A stretch of DNA of 43,815 nucleotides. It comes from an uncultured Erysipelotrichaceae bacterium. Its GTDB lineage: Bacteria > Bacillota_I > Bacilli_A > Erysipelotrichales > Erysipelotrichaceae. The notes under the pieces are model-generated. The model saw only the letters and a program-made list of their open reading frames with translations. It ran no database searches and was not told where the DNA came from. Location: assembly GCA_900315225.1 (NCBI GenBank), contig OMYM01000130.1, forward strand, positions 1 to 43,815, written 5' to 3'. Position numbers and translations under genes: made by a program. Below, piece by piece: positions 8,439-16,767 of the stretch; position 1 is the first letter of the stretch, and every line of letters begins with the position of its first letter.

Positions 8439-9209
8439 ATGGCAAACAAGAAGAATAAGACACCTAAGGCGACAAATAATGTCGCCATGGCAACGAGCGG
8501 CGAGCAAAACGCTGCATTGAAAGAAGCTTTCGAAAAATTCATAGGAGATCAATCCCAGGTAAACATGGAAGCGTTGAACAAGGCGATATTGGAATCAAAG
8601 CTGGTGGTTCCATTCAAGATAGAAGCGCTTAAGACAAAGTTTGGCACTGTTCGCCGTTCGGCTTTCCTTCTCAGGGGGACGCCTGATGGCAAGCATGCCA
8701 TCATTGCGTTTGTGGATGAAAATGCCGTGAATATCCCTGACCCAACGGTGAAAAAAGAGCGGTTGACGTTGAGCGACATTGATGAAAGGATTGCCAAAAT
8801 GGATAGTGTGGCGGGCATGTTCTTGGCATATAAGAATGGAAACTTGTTTATGCCGAAGGAAGGAATGGGACGCTTGACGGGAAGGATCAAGCCGCCAGCT
8901 GTTCCGACAAGCTATGGCGAGCCTGCGGTTTACCCAACCAGGATGGTGACTGCTGTCTATGACGTTTGCGAGTCGAATGGTGAAATCAGCCGAGTATGGC
9001 TGAAGCAAAAAAATGCGGGCGGGCAAGTAAGCCATTTCTTTATGGTCGAGGCGGACAAGGATGATTCATCACTGCTGGATATCTTGCGCGAGGCGGCATT
9101 GCCGTATGCAAAGGATGTGCCGGTGGAAGTTGTATTCGTCAATAAGGAACTGCTTGAAAAGGTAATCAAGGAATCGTATCCGCTCTTTGACCGGGAACTT
9201 GATCTTTAA
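8439..9209 (+). CDS. SseB-family protein
   Basis: 256 residues, soluble, with a Lys/Asn-rich N-terminal tail. An N-terminal SseB-like half (about 30-140) contains the LVVPF strand and a FLAYKNGNLFMP segment. A C-terminal SseB half (about 150-250) contains VTAVYDVCESNGEISRVWL and ends LLEKVIKESYPLFDRELDL. The family is named for enhanced serine sensitivity in Escherichia coli; its biochemical role is poorly defined and I infer none. The ribosome site GAGGTG precedes the ATG, and the gene has its own clear promoter. No obvious terminator follows. Confidence 0.78.
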   Translation: MANKKNKTPKATNNVAMATSGEQNAALKEAFEKFIGDQSQVNMEALNKAILESKLVVPFKIEALKTKFGTVRRSAFLLRGTPDGKHAIIAFVDENAVNIPDPTVKKERLTLSDIDERIAKMDSVAGMFLAYKNGNLFMPKEGMGRLTGRIKPPAVPTSYGEPAVYPTRMVTAVYDVCESNGEISRVWLKQKNAGGQVSHFFMVEADKDDSSLLDILREAALPYAKDVPVEVVFVNKELLEKVIKESYPLFDRELDL

Positions 9210-9322
9210 ATGCAGGAGATGCTTGGTCAAGGAGATCTTCACATAATGTTCAGATAACCTTCAAATGTTTCACAAATGCCTTTGGTAGCATATGGGCATC
9301 GAAACACAAGGAGGTTACAGCA

Positions 9323-10072
9323 ATGGCAGCGGTTATCGATACATTCAAGAGAGTTGAAGACAAGTATGTCCTGAATCAAACGCAGGCAAGAGAGTTCTTG
9401 GCAAGAATCAGCGAGCATGTGCATGAGGATGTGTACTTCCGGTACACCGTCCATTCGCTGTATTACGATAGCAAGGGATGCGATCTGATGGTTCGCACGC
9501 TCATGAAGCCAGACTATAAGATGAAGATGCGCCTAAGGTGCTATGTCGAGCCGAAGGGAAACACGCCGGTGTTTCTGGAAACGAAGAAAAAGTTCGACGA
9601 TATTGTCTATAAAAGAAGGATTTCCTTGACGCGAGACGAAGCGCACAACTATTTGGAACATGGGATCATGCACCATGTGAGGAACAATACGGCGGAAGAG
9701 ATCGACTATCTGATGAAATACTACCATTTGAAAAGAAAAGTCATTATCTTCTATGACAGAGAGTGCTGGGCGGCAAACGAAGAGCAGGATGTCCGTATTA
9801 CGCTTGACAGTAGAATTCGTTATCGCCTTGATCACGTCAATTTGCAAGAATATGGAAATGAGACTCATCTTGACGATGAAAAGATTGTCCTGGAGGTCAA
9901 GGCAATGGATCGCTATCCATTGTGGCTGACGAGGGTTTTGTCGCAAATGGGGTTGTACAATGGGTCTTTCTCTAAGTATGGCTCGATCTATCGAGAGAAC
10001 TTCAACACGATGTCATGCTTGCCAATGCCAGTTCGGGGGTATGTGCCGACAGGCATGCCTGTCAGGGCGTGA
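9323..10072 (+). CDS. VTC-domain polyphosphate polymerase-like protein
   Basis: 249 residues. It has the VTC tunnel-domain signature: R-x-E-x-K-Y at the N-terminus (KRVEDKYVL), SLYYDS, K-x-R-x-R-x-Y (KMKMRLRCYV), VFLETKKKF, YKRRI, late VLEVKAMDRYP, and a terminal FSKYG. These basic and acidic residues line the tunnel that binds ATP and the growing polyphosphate in yeast Vtc4. Bacterial VTC proteins are often encoded beside DUF4956 membrane and CotH-like genes; none is present here, so this is a stand-alone soluble version. AAGGAGG precedes the ATG, and a strong terminator follows. The activity is inferred from the family. Confidence 0.82.
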   Translation: MAAVIDTFKRVEDKYVLNQTQAREFLARISEHVHEDVYFRYTVHSLYYDSKGCDLMVRTLMKPDYKMKMRLRCYVEPKGNTPVFLETKKKFDDIVYKRRISLTRDEAHNYLEHGIMHHVRNNTAEEIDYLMKYYHLKRKVIIFYDRECWAANEEQDVRITLDSRIRYRLDHVNLQEYGNETHLDDEKIVLEVKAMDRYPLWLTRVLSQMGLYNGSFSKYGSIYRENFNTMSCLPMPVRGYVPTGMPVRA

Positions 10073-10084
10073 CAATGATTGTTT

Positions 10085-10107
10085 AAGGCGGCGGAAGCCG
10101 CCTTTTT
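10085..10107 (+). terminator. Terminator after VTC gene
   Basis: AAGGCGGC, loop GGAA, GCCGCCTT and a T run, 12 bp past the stop. Confidence 0.9.
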
Positions 10108-10125
10108 GAGCGGGAGAGGGGCGAA

Positions 10126-10154
10126 TTGATTCTCTTTGGCGTGGATGGTATAAT
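10126..10154 (+). promoter_or_regulatory. Sigma-A promoter of the rsmE-mtaB-murE-deoC operon
   Basis: TTGATT (10126-10131), a 17-bp spacer and TATAAT (10149-10154) lie 18 bp before the rsmE start, with the AGGAGAG ribosome site between. Confidence 0.85.
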
Positions 10155-10172
10155 GCAAGGACAGGAGAGATT

Positions 10173-10889
10173 ATGCAACAATATTTCAGTGAAGTTGAGC
10201 TGCGGTTGGGAAGCGACTATGTCTTGACAAAGGAACAAGCGCACCATGCCCGTGATGTCATGCGGATGGATGGGGATAAAATCAGGCTTGTGCATGAGGA
10301 CCGGGCTTTTTTCGCTTCTTTGCGCATGGATGGTGGAATGGTCGTTGCGCATATTGAGGAAGAGGATTTTCGCCAAACAGAGGCAAGTCTTCAGCTGACG
10401 CTTGCAATGGCACTGATTCGTCGTGAGAAATTTGAATTGGTTTTGCAGAAGGCCACGGAACTCGGGGTTAACCGGATTATCCCCTTTGTCTCGCAGCATT
10501 GCGTTGTCCAGGAAAAGAAAGAAAAGGCTGCAAGGCAAATGGAGCGTTGGCATCAGATATTGGTGGAAGCCGCGCGCCAATGCAAGAGAAACAAAGTTCC
10601 ATTGATCAGCGGCATTGTTCCTTTTACGGATTTAGGCGAATACTGCTCAATGGTAAATCTTGCCTGTTATGAGAATGCTGGAAGCATGGCAAGTTTGATC
10701 AGCGATCACATTGACGGGATTTCTTCGGCAACGGTGGTCGTTGGACCGGAAGGGGGCTTCTCTTTCAACGAGGTTGAATGGCTGAAAGAGCATGGTTTTG
10801 CATGTGTGACACTTGGTCCTAGGATACTGAGGGCAGAGACGGCAGCAATCTATGCTTGCGCCATTGTGGCGGAAAGGGGGCTTCAATGA
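10173..10889 (+). CDS. rsmE: 16S rRNA (uracil-1498-N3)-methyltransferase RsmE
   Basis: 238 residues, the usual length. RsmE methylates N3 of U1498 in helix 44 of 16S rRNA on the 30S subunit using S-adenosylmethionine. The small N-terminal PUA-like domain (about 1-70) is followed by a SPOUT methyltransferase domain with the expected knot motifs: KATELGVNRI, WHQILVEAARQCKR, VGPEGGF and LGPRILRAETA. It is the first gene of an operon with a promoter at 10126-10154. Its TGA overlaps the ATG of mtaB in ATGA. Confidence 0.95.
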   Translation: MQQYFSEVELRLGSDYVLTKEQAHHARDVMRMDGDKIRLVHEDRAFFASLRMDGGMVVAHIEEEDFRQTEASLQLTLAMALIRREKFELVLQKATELGVNRIIPFVSQHCVVQEKKEKAARQMERWHQILVEAARQCKRNKVPLISGIVPFTDLGEYCSMVNLACYENAGSMASLISDHIDGISSATVVVGPEGGFSFNEVEWLKEHGFACVTLGPRILRAETAAIYACAIVAERGLQ

Positions 10890-12187
10890 GATTTTCCGTG
10901 TGTAACCTTGGCTGCAAGGTGAATGCCTACGAGGCGGAAAGCATCGCTGCCTCGCTTTGTGAAAGGGGTTGGCAACAGGTTTCCTTTGAAGAACCAGCCG
11001 ATGCTGCGCTTGTCTTTACGTGCGCCGTTACAAATACCGCTGCGGCGAAAAGCAGAAAAATGATGCATCGAGTGAAACGGCTAAACAAGGATTGTGTCAT
11101 CGCGATGGTGGGGTGCTATGCGCAAGTCGCTTCCGATGAATTGGAGGAAGCGGAGATCATCGTTGGAACCGGGCATAAGAAAGACCTTCCCGATTTACTG
11201 GTGGAATTCATGGAGACACATAAGAAAATACGTGCCATTGACGTATTGGATGGTGTTTCGTTTGAATCGTTGCCTTCGGTCAGGTTTGAAAACAGGGCGC
11301 GAGGGTTTCTGAAGATTCAGGATGGCTGCAATCAGTTTTGTTCCTACTGCATTATTCCTTTTGCCAGGGGCAGGGAGCGCAGCATGCGGGCGGATGAAGC
11401 TGTCAAGGAGGCGGAAAAAATCGCCTTGACGCACCGTGAGATTGTCTTGACTGGCATCCATACTGGGCGCTATAGGGATGGGGATCTGGATCTGAATGGC
11501 TTGATACGCCGCATACTAGCGCAGACCCAAGGCTTGGCGCGCTTGCGCATTTCCTCGATTGAGATTACCGAGGTCAGCGATTCACTGCTGGAGCAGATTG
11601 CTACAGATGAAAGGATTGCGCGCCACCTTCATATTCCGCTGCAGGCTGGCAGCGATAAGATCCTTCGGGCGATGAATCGTCCCTATCGGCGCAAGGACTA
11701 CATTGACCGGATCCAAGAGATCAAGGAAAGGATTCCCGGCATTTGTGTTTCAGCGGATGTGATCGTGGGTTTTCCCGGGGAAAGCGAGGAGGATTTCGCC
11801 GATACGGTTGCGTGTGTTCAAGAGGCTGGCCTAGCTTTTTTGCATGTGTTTCCTTTTTCGCCGCGTTCTGGGACAGTGGCGGAAAAGATGCCGCTACAGG
11901 TTGCGTCAGAAACAAAGAAACAACGCGTGCATGAGCTGCTGGAGCTTTCGGATCGTAGGTTTGCGGAATACATGGGGAACTTTGTCGCAAAGCCTTCGCA
12001 GATCATTGCGGAGGACTACAGGGATGGCTACACCAGCGGCTATACCTCGCAATACATTCCGGTTCGCGTAGCGGGAAGACACCCGCATGGATCCCTCGTG
12101 GATGTAATATTAGAAAGATTAGATGGCCAGGTGATGGAGGGCGTACCGCTCGGCTTGGCCCAAGGGGACAAAAATGAAACTCTCTGA
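10886..12187 (+). CDS. mtaB: tRNA t6A37 methylthiotransferase MtaB
   Basis: 433 residues. MtaB converts t6A37 to ms2t6A37 in ANN-decoding tRNAs with two 4Fe-4S clusters and S-adenosylmethionine. The N-terminal UPF0004 domain carries the auxiliary-cluster cysteines in CNLGCKVN, FTCAV and VGCYAQ. The radical SAM cysteines are in GCNQFCSYC near residue 148. The C-terminal part (about 370-433) fits a TRAM domain. I chose the ATG at 10886, preceded by GGAAAGGGGG, rather than an upstream in-frame ATG inside rsmE, because CNLGCKVN normally lies near the N-terminus. It overlaps rsmE by 4 bases and murE by 14, which suggests translational coupling. Confidence 0.94.
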   Translation: MRFSVCNLGCKVNAYEAESIAASLCERGWQQVSFEEPADAALVFTCAVTNTAAAKSRKMMHRVKRLNKDCVIAMVGCYAQVASDELEEAEIIVGTGHKKDLPDLLVEFMETHKKIRAIDVLDGVSFESLPSVRFENRARGFLKIQDGCNQFCSYCIIPFARGRERSMRADEAVKEAEKIALTHREIVLTGIHTGRYRDGDLDLNGLIRRILAQTQGLARLRISSIEITEVSDSLLEQIATDERIARHLHIPLQAGSDKILRAMNRPYRRKDYIDRIQEIKERIPGICVSADVIVGFPGESEEDFADTVACVQEAGLAFLHVFPFSPRSGTVAEKMPLQVASETKKQRVHELLELSDRRFAEYMGNFVAKPSQIIAEDYRDGYTSGYTSQYIPVRVAGRHPHGSLVDVILERLDGQVMEGVPLGLAQGDKNETL

Positions 12188-13649
12188 ATTATTTGAGAAC
12201 GTGCCAGATGTCGAGATACGCGGACTGATGGCGGATAGTCGGACCAAGAGACCGGATTCTATCTTTTTCTGCATCAAGGGAATGAAATTCGATGGTCATT
12301 TGTTTGTCGCGCAGGCGATTGAAAACGGTGCCAGGGTGATCGTCCATTCCGATCCAATCGCAATGGATAATCCAAATGTGACGTACATCAGGGTGAAAAA
12401 TGTCATTAATGCGTTCAACAAGGTTGCGGATGCGTTTTATGGATATCCTAGCCATAAGATGATGTTGTTTGGCATAACGGGAACCAACGGGAAATCTTCG
12501 ATTGCATGCATTATCCGCGACATCATGAATGAATTTCATCCAACGGGGTACATTGGAACGATCTCGATTGAGTATGGCAATGTCAAGCTTCCTCCGTTAT
12601 TGACGACCCCTGATATAGACGATTTGCACGGGATTCTCAGGGACATGCTGGATGCAGGCATGGAGGCGTGCGCGCTGGAGGCTTCTTCCATAGGGATCGA
12701 GCAGGGAAGGGTTCGCAGTATTGATTTCGATGTTGCGGTCTTTACCAACCTGACGCACGATCACCTGGACTATCATGGGACGCTTGCTAATTATTTCCAG
12801 GCGAAGAAAGAATTCTTCGATAACCTGAAAGAGACGGCGATCGCCATTACCAATGCGGATGATCCATATGGAATGGAGATCGTTGCGGATACAAAGGCGC
12901 AGGTCGTTACCTATGGCATCGATCATCCAGCGGATTACCAGGTAATCAAATACCAGCTTTTGAAAGACCGTACACGATTGACGCTGAAGATCAAAAACAT
13001 GGAATATGAGCTTGAAACAAACCTTGTTGCCAAGTTTAATGTGTACAACCTACTTTCGGCGATTGCAGCCTTGAACATGAAAGGCATCTCCATCACGATG
13101 ATGTTGCCATACATCAAGTCGCTTCACCAGATCGAAGGTCGCATGGAGCGAGTAAACGAAGGACAGCCGTTCAATATACTGGTTGATTTTGCGCATACGC
13201 CCGATGGGATCGAGAAGGTATGCCAATATGCTTCGGCGATTACGCCGAAAGGAAAGCGCATCATTGCCATTACGGGAAGCGCTGGCAAGAGAGATACGGA
13301 AAAAAGACCTGTTTTTGGCCAAATCCTCGATAAATATTGTGACATGATCATACTGACCGAGGATGACCCGCGCGATGAAAAGCCTCGCGACATATGCGAG
13401 GAGATCGCAAGCGGAATCAAGAAGACAAACTATGTCATCATCACCGACAGGTATGACGCAATCAGGCAAGCCGTGGAGCTGGCGGATATCAACGACACGA
13501 TATTGCTATTGGGAAAAGGCGATGAAAGATTCATGTACAGGGAATATGGGCGAGAGGCATACGAAGGGGACGACAATATCGTCCGCGAGGTATTGCATAA
13601 GTATTATTTCAGCGAAGGAGAAGAGAATGGACAGGAACAAGTATATTGA
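12174..13649 (+). CDS. murE: UDP-MurNAc-tripeptide synthetase MurE
   Basis: 491 residues. MurE adds the third amino acid to UDP-MurNAc-L-Ala-D-Glu in cytoplasmic peptidoglycan precursor synthesis. The N-terminal UDP-substrate domain has the MADSR motif (residues about 21-25). The central ATPase has [10 protein letters not shown] (about 100-109), the H-D-H-L-D-Y-H-G region and a likely carbamylated Lys in the following QAKKEFF. The C-terminal domain has [14 protein letters not shown]. The specificity loop reads DDPR near residue 397: the Arg of diaminopimelate enzymes (DNPR) is present but Asp replaces Asn, so the third residue cannot be named securely. It overlaps mtaB by 14 nt and deoC by 23 nt. 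Confidence 0.93.
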   Translation: MKLSELFENVPDVEIRGLMADSRTKRPDSIFFCIKGMKFDGHLFVAQAIENGARVIVHSDPIAMDNPNVTYIRVKNVINAFNKVADAFYGYPSHKMMLFGITGTNGKSSIACIIRDIMNEFHPTGYIGTISIEYGNVKLPPLLTTPDIDDLHGILRDMLDAGMEACALEASSIGIEQGRVRSIDFDVAVFTNLTHDHLDYHGTLANYFQAKKEFFDNLKETAIAITNADDPYGMEIVADTKAQVVTYGIDHPADYQVIKYQLLKDRTRLTLKIKNMEYELETNLVAKFNVYNLLSAIAALNMKGISITMMLPYIKSLHQIEGRMERVNEGQPFNILVDFAHTPDGIEKVCQYASAITPKGKRIIAITGSAGKRDTEKRPVFGQILDKYCDMIILTEDDPRDEKPRDICEEIASGIKKTNYVIITDRYDAIRQAVELADINDTILLLGKGDERFMYREYGREAYEGDDNIVREVLHKYYFSEGEENGQEQVY

Positions 13650-14265
13650 CCATACGCTGCTGAAGCCAGAGGCGACAAGCGCGCAGATTGCAAAGCTTTG
13701 CGCAGAAGCAAGGGAAAACCACTTCGCCAGCGTGTGCGTAAACCCGACATGGGTCGCCTTGGCTGCCAAGGAACTGGCGGGATCGGATGTCGATGTGTGT
13801 ACAGTCGTTGGCTTCCCGCTTGGGGCTACGACGACCGCCGCAAAGGTTGCCGAGACGCGCGATGCCATTGGCAATGGCGCTACGGAAATCGACATGGTTA
13901 TCAACATTGGACGCTTGAAGGACAATGACGATGCGTTTGTGAAAAACGAGCTGGAAGAGATGCGCAAGGCAACCCAGGGTCATGTCTTGAAGGTTATTAT
14001 CGAGACATGCCTGCTTACGGATGAGGAAAAGATTCGCGCTTGTCGGTTGTGCGATGAAGCCAGGGTTGATTTTGTCAAGACAAGCACAGGCTTTTCAACA
14101 GGTGGTGCCACGGCAAAAGATGTTGCCTTGATGCGGCAGAACGTTTCCGAGTGCGTCAAGGTAAAGGCTGCTGGTGGCATTCGCACCAAGGAAGCAATGG
14201 AAGAAATGATTGCGGCAGGGGCAGATCGCATTGGCACAAGCAATGGCGTTGCCTTGGTGAAATGA
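13627..14265 (+). CDS. deoC: Deoxyribose-phosphate aldolase
   Basis: 212 residues. This class I aldolase cleaves 2-deoxyribose 5-phosphate into glyceraldehyde 3-phosphate and acetaldehyde in deoxynucleoside breakdown. Visible motifs are DHTLLKPEA at the N-terminus, [32 protein letters not shown] with the Schiff-base Lys, and VKAAGGIRT with the second active-site Lys. I chose the ATG at 13627, with AAGGAG upstream, because the family begins at this point; an in-frame extension into murE is not credible. It is the last gene of the operon, followed by a terminator. Lying behind murE is unusual, since deoC is more often near pdp, deoD or cdd. Confidence 0.95.
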   Translation: MDRNKYIDHTLLKPEATSAQIAKLCAEARENHFASVCVNPTWVALAAKELAGSDVDVCTVVGFPLGATTTAAKVAETRDAIGNGATEIDMVINIGRLKDNDDAFVKNELEEMRKATQGHVLKVIIETCLLTDEEKIRACRLCDEARVDFVKTSTGFSTGGATAKDVALMRQNVSECVKVKAAGGIRTKEAMEEMIAAGADRIGTSNGVALVK

Positions 14266-14272
14266 TCTTGAG

Positions 14273-14298
14273 AAACCATCGTTGCGCGATGGTTTTTT
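14273..14298 (+). terminator. Terminator after deoC
   Basis: AAACCATCG, loop TTGCG, CGATGGTTT and further T residues. It ends the rsmE-deoC operon. Confidence 0.9.
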
Positions 14299-14300
14299 CG

Positions 14301-14329
14301 TTGCCTTTTCATTTATTATCTGCTATAGT
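14301..14329 (+). promoter_or_regulatory. Sigma-A promoter of rpsU
   Basis: TTGCCT (14301-14306), a 17-bp spacer and TATAGT (14324-14329), directly after the deoC terminator. Confidence 0.78.
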
Positions 14330-14364
14330 ACACAACGTTGAAAATAGAGGGGAGGGTGATTTGG

Positions 14365-14547
14365 ATGCCAAGAGTAGTTGTCAACGAGAACGAAACAATC
14401 GACGATGCACTTCGTAGATTTAAAAGGAATGTGTCTCGCAGCGGAACCCTCGCAGAAGCACGCAAGAGAGAATTCTATCTCAAGCCAGGCGTCAAGAGAA
14501 GGCTTAAGAGCGAAGAAGCTCGCAAAAAGAGAAGAAAAGATCGCTGA
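14365..14547 (+). CDS. rpsU: 30S ribosomal protein bS21
   Basis: 60 residues and very basic, beginning [20 protein letters not shown], which is the conserved bS21 start. The body continues [18 protein letters not shown] and ends in a Lys/Arg cluster. It binds near the 16S rRNA anti-Shine-Dalgarno region and helps mRNA start selection. I chose the ATG at 14365 with GGGGAGGG upstream; an in-frame upstream ATG at 14338 would add nine non-conserved residues. It is monocistronic with its own promoter and terminator. Confidence 0.96.
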   Translation: MPRVVVNENETIDDALRRFKRNVSRSGTLAEARKREFYLKPGVKRRLKSEEARKKRRKDR

Positions 14548-14548
14548 T

Positions 14549-14571
14549 AAGAAGTGGAAACACTTCTTTTT
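14549..14571 (+). terminator. Terminator after rpsU
   Basis: AAGAAGTG, loop GAAA, CACTTCTT and T residues, starting 2 bp after the stop. Confidence 0.85.
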
Positions 14572-14616
14572 CTTTCATCCAAGGTTTAGAATAATGCACA
14601 AAGGAGAAAATGGTAC

Positions 14617-15588
14617 TTGAAAATAACAAAAACAATTACACATGACGGGATTGGCGAAGAGACGATCAGGAATGTTGCTGGCGCAGCAGAAGCAAATCTG
14701 AAGGTGATTTCGCATTTGCTTGGCGCAGATGTTTCCTGTAGGGATGGGCGTTTTTTCGTTGAGGCGAAGGATGAACAGACTGTTGCGAAGGCAGAAGAAG
14801 TATTGTCCGCATTGGTTGATCTTTCTTCTTCTGGCCGCATGGTGTCCGAGTCCGATGTGGCGTATGCGGCCAGAAAGGCAAAACGGAATGAAAAAGCCGA
14901 TTTTTCATCGTATCATGCCAGGGTTGCAGGAAGGTTGTTTTCGGGCAAGCTGGTAACGGCGAAGACTGAGGGACAGCTTCGATTGCTCGAAGAGATGGAG
15001 CGCAATGTGATTGTGTTTGCCTTGGGACCGGCGGGCACGGGAAAGACATTCCTAGCGGTTGTACATGCAGTTACCGCGCTAAAAAAAGGCGAGGTAAAGC
15101 GCATCGTCCTGACGCGCCCTGCGGTCGAGGCGGGGGAAAACCTTGGGTTTCTTCCAGGAGATCTCAAGGAAAAGGTAGATCCTTACCTGACGCCGTTATA
15201 TGATTCCTTGAACGACATGCTGGGCAAGGAACAGATGGATAAGCTTCTTGAGCGTGGATCCATTGAAATTGCGCCTTTGGCATATATGCGTGGCAGGACG
15301 TTGAACGATGCATATGTGATTTTGGACGAAGCGCAAAACACGACGGCTTCGCAAATGAAGATGTTCCTTACAAGGCTGGGCTTTAATTCGCGCATGGTGA
15401 TTACCGGGGATATTACCCAGATAGACCTAGATCACAGGCAGCAGAGCGGTTTGGTGCATGCGGCGCAGTTGCTTGAGGGGATTGAATCCATTGCGATCAT
15501 TCGGCTGGACGCGGACGATGTCGTGCGTCACCCGCTTGTGCAAAAGATCATCGAGAGATACGGGCGCGATGAGAAGCAAGGAGGATGA
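14617..15588 (+). CDS. phoH: PhoH-family ATPase
   Basis: 323 residues. PhoH proteins are P-loop ATPases with predicted RNA-linked roles, conserved beside ybeY. The N-terminal part (about 1-110) is a KH-like/PhoH-N segment. The ATPase has Walker A GPAGTGKTFLA (about 138-148), LTRPAVEAGE, Walker B YVILDEAQNT and FLTRLG-x-x-SRMVITGD. The start is TTG at 14617, with AAGGAG at 14601-14606 ten bases upstream; no ATG exists in this frame near the conserved N-terminus. A short ATG frame (14610-14645) overlaps this start in another frame (see findings). It heads the packed run phoH-ybeY-dgkA-cdd-era-recO. Confidence 0.92.
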   Translation: MKITKTITHDGIGEETIRNVAGAAEANLKVISHLLGADVSCRDGRFFVEAKDEQTVAKAEEVLSALVDLSSSGRMVSESDVAYAARKAKRNEKADFSSYHARVAGRLFSGKLVTAKTEGQLRLLEEMERNVIVFALGPAGTGKTFLAVVHAVTALKKGEVKRIVLTRPAVEAGENLGFLPGDLKEKVDPYLTPLYDSLNDMLGKEQMDKLLERGSIEIAPLAYMRGRTLNDAYVILDEAQNTTASQMKMFLTRLGFNSRMVITGDITQIDLDHRQQSGLVHAAQLLEGIESIAIIRLDADDVVRHPLVQKIIERYGRDEKQGG

Positions 15589-15590
15589 CA

Positions 15591-16037
15591 ATGGAGATAA
15601 CAGTGATGAACCGCACGAATGCGGATATAGAAACATACTTGCCTCTTTTTGAGAAAATCGCGGCGAACGCAGAAAAAACTTTATCCTTAGACGAAGACTT
15701 AATGATCAGTGTGACGTTTGTACGCTCGCGCGCGATCCACCAGCTGAACAAAGACTATCGCGGCATTGATCGACCGACAGATGTCATTAGCTTTGCTATC
15801 AGGGACACAGAAGAGGACTTCGGCATGGAGAACAATGATCTGGGAGACATTTTCATTAATATAGACTATGCCAAAAGGCAGGCAAAGGAATATGGACATG
15901 GCATGGATAGGGAGGTTTGCTTTCTCTTTGCGCATGGTCTTCTCCATTGCCTAGGCTATGACCATATGAACGAAGAAGATGAAAAGGAAATGTTTGCCTT
16001 GCAGGATCGCATACTCGATCCCGTGGCGCCAAGATGA
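15591..16037 (+). CDS. ybeY: Endoribonuclease YbeY (rRNA maturation)
   Basis: 148 residues. YbeY is a zinc-dependent single-strand endoribonuclease needed for 16S rRNA 3'-end maturation and 70S quality control. The metal motif H-x3-H-x5-H is intact in HGLLHCLGYDH near residues 113-123. RPTDVISFAI and LGDIFIN are also family motifs. I prefer the ATG at 15591, six bases after AAGGAGG, over the ATG at 15585 that abuts it. The gap to phoH is 2 bp, and its TGA overlaps the ATG of dgkA. Confidence 0.95.
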   Translation: MEITVMNRTNADIETYLPLFEKIAANAEKTLSLDEDLMISVTFVRSRAIHQLNKDYRGIDRPTDVISFAIRDTEEDFGMENNDLGDIFINIDYAKRQAKEYGHGMDREVCFLFAHGLLHCLGYDHMNEEDEKEMFALQDRILDPVAPR

Positions 16038-16366
16038 AAAAATTTCGCGTTGCCTTCAAGGGTTTGTGCGATGGCTTTGCGGATAGGTCGATCTTGACCC
16101 AATGGATTCTCGCTTGCTGTGCCATTGCGGCGGGGCTAGTCTTTCGCTTTACATTTGGCGAATGGCTGGTGGTCGTTGTATGCATTGGCATGGTCGTGTC
16201 TTGCGAAATGCTGAACACTTGCATCGAGAGAGTGTGCGATTTATGCGGAACCCAGTATGACGAAAGAATCAGGTATATCAAGGATTTGTCCGCTGGAGCG
16301 GTGCTGGTGGCGAGTGTTGCGGCGCTGGTGGCAGGGGTGATGATTATATTAAGGAGATTTTTGTAA
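16034..16366 (+). CDS. dgkA: Diacylglycerol/undecaprenol kinase family protein
   Basis: 110 residues, a small integral membrane kinase with three hydrophobic segments. Motifs are FRVAFKGL near the start, CEMLNTCIERVCD (family E-x-x-N-T-x-x-E) and KDLSAGAVLV. In Gram-positives this family phosphorylates undecaprenol to recycle the lipid carrier of wall synthesis, whereas the E. coli enzyme uses diacylglycerol. The substrate choice here is inferred from phylum. It overlaps ybeY by 4 bp, and its TAA shares a base with the ATG of cdd. Confidence 0.92.
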   Translation: MKKFRVAFKGLCDGFADRSILTQWILACCAIAAGLVFRFTFGEWLVVVVCIGMVVSCEMLNTCIERVCDLCGTQYDERIRYIKDLSAGAVLVASVAALVAGVMIILRRFL

Positions 16367-16767
16367 TGAAGCAGGATGAGCTGGTATCCATTGCCTTTGA
16401 GGCAATGAAGAATGCATATGCGCCATATTCTGGCTACCATGTCGGGGCGGCTGTGCTTTGTCGAGATGGGATCGTATTTCAAGGGGCGAATATTGAGAAT
16501 TCATCGTTTGGCGCGACAAATTGCGCGGAAAGGAGCGCGATTTTCGCCGCCTATTCCAACGGTAAGAGAAAAAACGACATTGAGGCAGTCGCGATCGTCT
16601 CGGATGGAGACAGGGTTTGTGCGCCATGTGGCATTTGTCGACAGGTATTGAGCGAATTGATTCCCATGGATGCCCCTTTATATTTATCCAATGGCAAGGA
16701 ATCGTTGACAATGACATTGGGCAAACTGTTGCCAATGGCGTTTGGCATGGAGGATGTAATAAGATGA
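16366..16767 (+). CDS. cdd: Cytidine deaminase
   Basis: 133 residues, the usual length of the homotetrameric form. It hydrolyses cytidine and deoxycytidine to uridine and deoxyuridine. The zinc and catalytic residues are intact: NCAERSA (Cys ligand and catalytic Glu) and PCGICRQ (two Cys ligands). YAPYSGYHVGAAV is the conserved N-terminal region. AAGGAG lies upstream of the ATG, which overlaps the dgkA stop as TAATG. Its own TGA overlaps the era ATG. Confidence 0.96.
   Translation: MKQDELVSIAFEAMKNAYAPYSGYHVGAAVLCRDGIVFQGANIENSSFGATNCAERSAIFAAYSNGKRKNDIEAVAIVSDGDRVCAPCGICRQVLSELIPMDAPLYLSNGKESLTMTLGKLLPMAFGMEDVIR

Noticed and set aside
13363..13626. An 88-residue in-frame N-terminal extension of DeoC
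   Set aside because: It lies inside murE, and the family N-terminus starts at the ATG at 13627, which has its own ribosome site.
16617..16763. A 49-residue in-frame N-terminal extension of Era
   Set aside because: It lies inside cdd, is not conserved in Era, and the ATG at 16764 gives the standard N-terminus.
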